A stretch of 64,000 nt of DNA from Marinobacter sp. AC-23 (GTDB lineage: Bacteria; Pseudomonadota; Gammaproteobacteria; Pseudomonadales; Oleiphilaceae), in contig NZ_MBPP01000067.1 of assembly GCF_001858325.1 (NCBI RefSeq), forward strand, positions 1 through 64,000. The letters are read 5' to 3'. Both the position numbers and the translations under genes were made by a program. Under the pieces are notes generated by a model. That model was not told where the DNA came from. It was given only the letters and a program-made list of their open reading frames with translations, and searched no databases. Below are positions 62,970-64,000 of this stretch, in pieces. Each line of letters opens with the position of its first letter. Within the stretch, counting starts at the first letter, position 1.

Positions 62970-64000
62970 ATGACAATCGCTGTGCTGGATTTTCCCGGTG
63001 GTAGCCTGGTTCTGAGTCGCTCCGGCACAAATGATCCTAGCCTTCGCGCCTGGAGCGCCGCCGACGAACTGCTCTTGCAGGAATCTTATAACCGCATAGA
63101 GGTGGCGCCAGCTTCCCGGGTTTTAGTCATTGACGACCAGTATGGTGCGTTAACGTTGGCGTTAGCCTCGATTGCTCCGGATGTCGTCGCAGACAGTGCC
63201 CAGCTAAATACTGCGCTGGCGCTCAATGCGAGCCAGAACCCCGGCAGTGAGGCACCATCGCAGGTATACAGCTGGCTGCAGCCTCCTGTAGGCACCTACG
63301 ATCTGATTCTGATGAAAATTCCCCGCGAATCGGACTATCTGGCTTGGCTGCTGCGCTGGGCCAATGGCGCACTCAAACCAGGTGGAACCATACTGGCCGC
63401 GGGAATGATCAAGCACTTGCCAGATCGCAGTGTGGATATTTTTGCCGGAGCGGTAGAAGTGCAAAGCGTAAGCAGGGCGGTAAAAAAAGCCCGGATGGTC
63501 ATATGTGGCGCCGGCCAAGCCACGCTGGATAGCTGGCCAGGCACTTGGAAAGGCTACGAGATGGAACACGGAGGCGCTCGCGTTGCCGCTATGCCGGCGG
63601 TGTTTGCCCGGGAAAAACTGGATATTGGCACACGGCTGATGCTGCCCCATCTCAACCCTGCACTGAAGCTATGTGAGCCAGGCGGGCGTGTTCTGGACCT
63701 TGCTTGTGGCAATGGTGTTCTGGGGCTGAGTGCGTTGACTGAAAAACCAGATATCGAGATCACCTTTAGTGATGTTTCCAGTCAGGCCGTTCTGAGCGCG
63801 CGCCGTAATGTGGAAGCTGCTTTTCCTGGCGCCAAGGCTTTGTTTAAGCATGCGGATGGAATTGTTGGCCACCACAAGCCGTTTGAGAGAATTCTGTTAA
63901 ATCCGCCATTTCATGAAGGTGGGGTGGTGGGGGATCATATTGCCCTGAGGCTTTTTGAACAAGCGTCCCGAAACCTGACTGCAACGGGTCGCTTGTTGAT
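62970..64000 (+). CDS. rlmG: 23S rRNA (guanine-N2) methyltransferase RlmG (partial)
   Basis: N-terminal 343 residues of RlmG, which modifies G1835 of 23S rRNA; the gene runs off the window end. The first half has RlmG-type features (LRAWSAADELLLQE, VLVIDDQYGALTLALA). The second half has SAM motif VLDLACGNGVLGLSAL and catalytic NPPFHEGG. The start is uncertain: ATGs at 62931, 62961 and 62970 are in frame, none with a good ribosome site; I use 62970. It shares fold and motif with rsmC next door. Confidence 0.85.
   Translation, partial: MTIAVLDFPGGSLVLSRSGTNDPSLRAWSAADELLLQESYNRIEVAPASRVLVIDDQYGALTLALASIAPDVVADSAQLNTALALNASQNPGSEAPSQVYSWLQPPVGTYDLILMKIPRESDYLAWLLRWANGALKPGGTILAAGMIKHLPDRSVDIFAGAVEVQSVSRAVKKARMVICGAGQATLDSWPGTWKGYEMEHGGARVAAMPAVFAREKLDIGTRLMLPHLNPALKLCEPGGRVLDLACGNGVLGLSALTEKPDIEITFSDVSSQAVLSARRNVEAAFPGAKALFKHADGIVGHHKPFERILLNPPFHEGGVVGDHIALRLFEQASRNLTATGRLL

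Noticed and set aside
1..64000. tRNA, rRNA, CRISPR arrays, insertion sequences, prophage or integrase genes
   Set aside because: None seen: no transposase or integrase ORF, no regularly spaced repeats and no tRNA-like cloverleaf with CCA end among the intergenic gaps.

Overview
The window is most like the chromosome of a Marinobacter-type marine gammaproteobacterium. The inference rests on a lexA-sulA pair, a Pseudomonas-style polar flagellar regulon (FleQ, FleSR, FlhF, FleN, FliA), a CheZ/MotCD/ParAP chemotaxis block running into a ccm cytochrome c cluster, and a 180-kDa-type NAD-glutamate dehydrogenase. No species call is possible from the sequence alone.

Layout. 1-703: the 3' end of lexA and sulA (SOS). 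712-2585: a small hypothetical gene and a DUF1329 protein. 2675-7504: flagellar master regulators (FliT-like, fleQ, fleS, fleR). 7853-13691: fliEFGHIJ (basal body, switch, export ATPase). 13816-16263: an HsbA/HsbR/HptB-type phosphorelay inserted between fliJ and fliK. 16388-23179: fliK, fliLMNOPQR, flhB. 23235-23344: a long imperfect palindrome. 23414-25311 (minus): upp-uraA uracil salvage, which splits the flagellar cluster. 25545-30761: flhA, flhF, fleN, fliA. 30922-39760: cheYZAB, motCD, parA, parP, cheW, DUF2802. 39778-41462 (minus): a stand-alone FlhB C-terminal-domain protein and a second FliK-like protein. 41563-48863: ccmABCDEFGHI. 48913-55889 (minus): a MoxR/DUF58/Bat operon. 56020-64000: NAD-GDH, beta-carbonic anhydrase, RsmC and RlmG (cut by the window end).

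Regulation visible in the sequence: GG-N10-GC sigma-54 elements precede fleS, fliE, fliK, fliL and flhA. A sigma-70 element precedes fleQ, and a full sigma-28 element precedes parA. This matches a FleQ/RpoN -> FleSR -> FliA hierarchy. Many gene pairs overlap as TGATG or ATGA, so translational coupling is likely.

A major caveat: at least sixteen single-base losses break otherwise conserved genes (lexA, fleS, fliF, fliI x3, fliM, fliN, flhF, fleN, cheA x2, batD x2, batB, DUF4381). All are -1, many lie in short homopolymers, and the family sequence resumes at once in the next frame. I read them as base-calling deletions, not gene decay, and annotate each gene across the break. The most interesting biology I see is a set of three FliM/CheZ-like peptide repeats in CheA where a P2 domain would be expected, the FliK-like/FlhB-C pair next to ccm, and the 110-bp palindrome.
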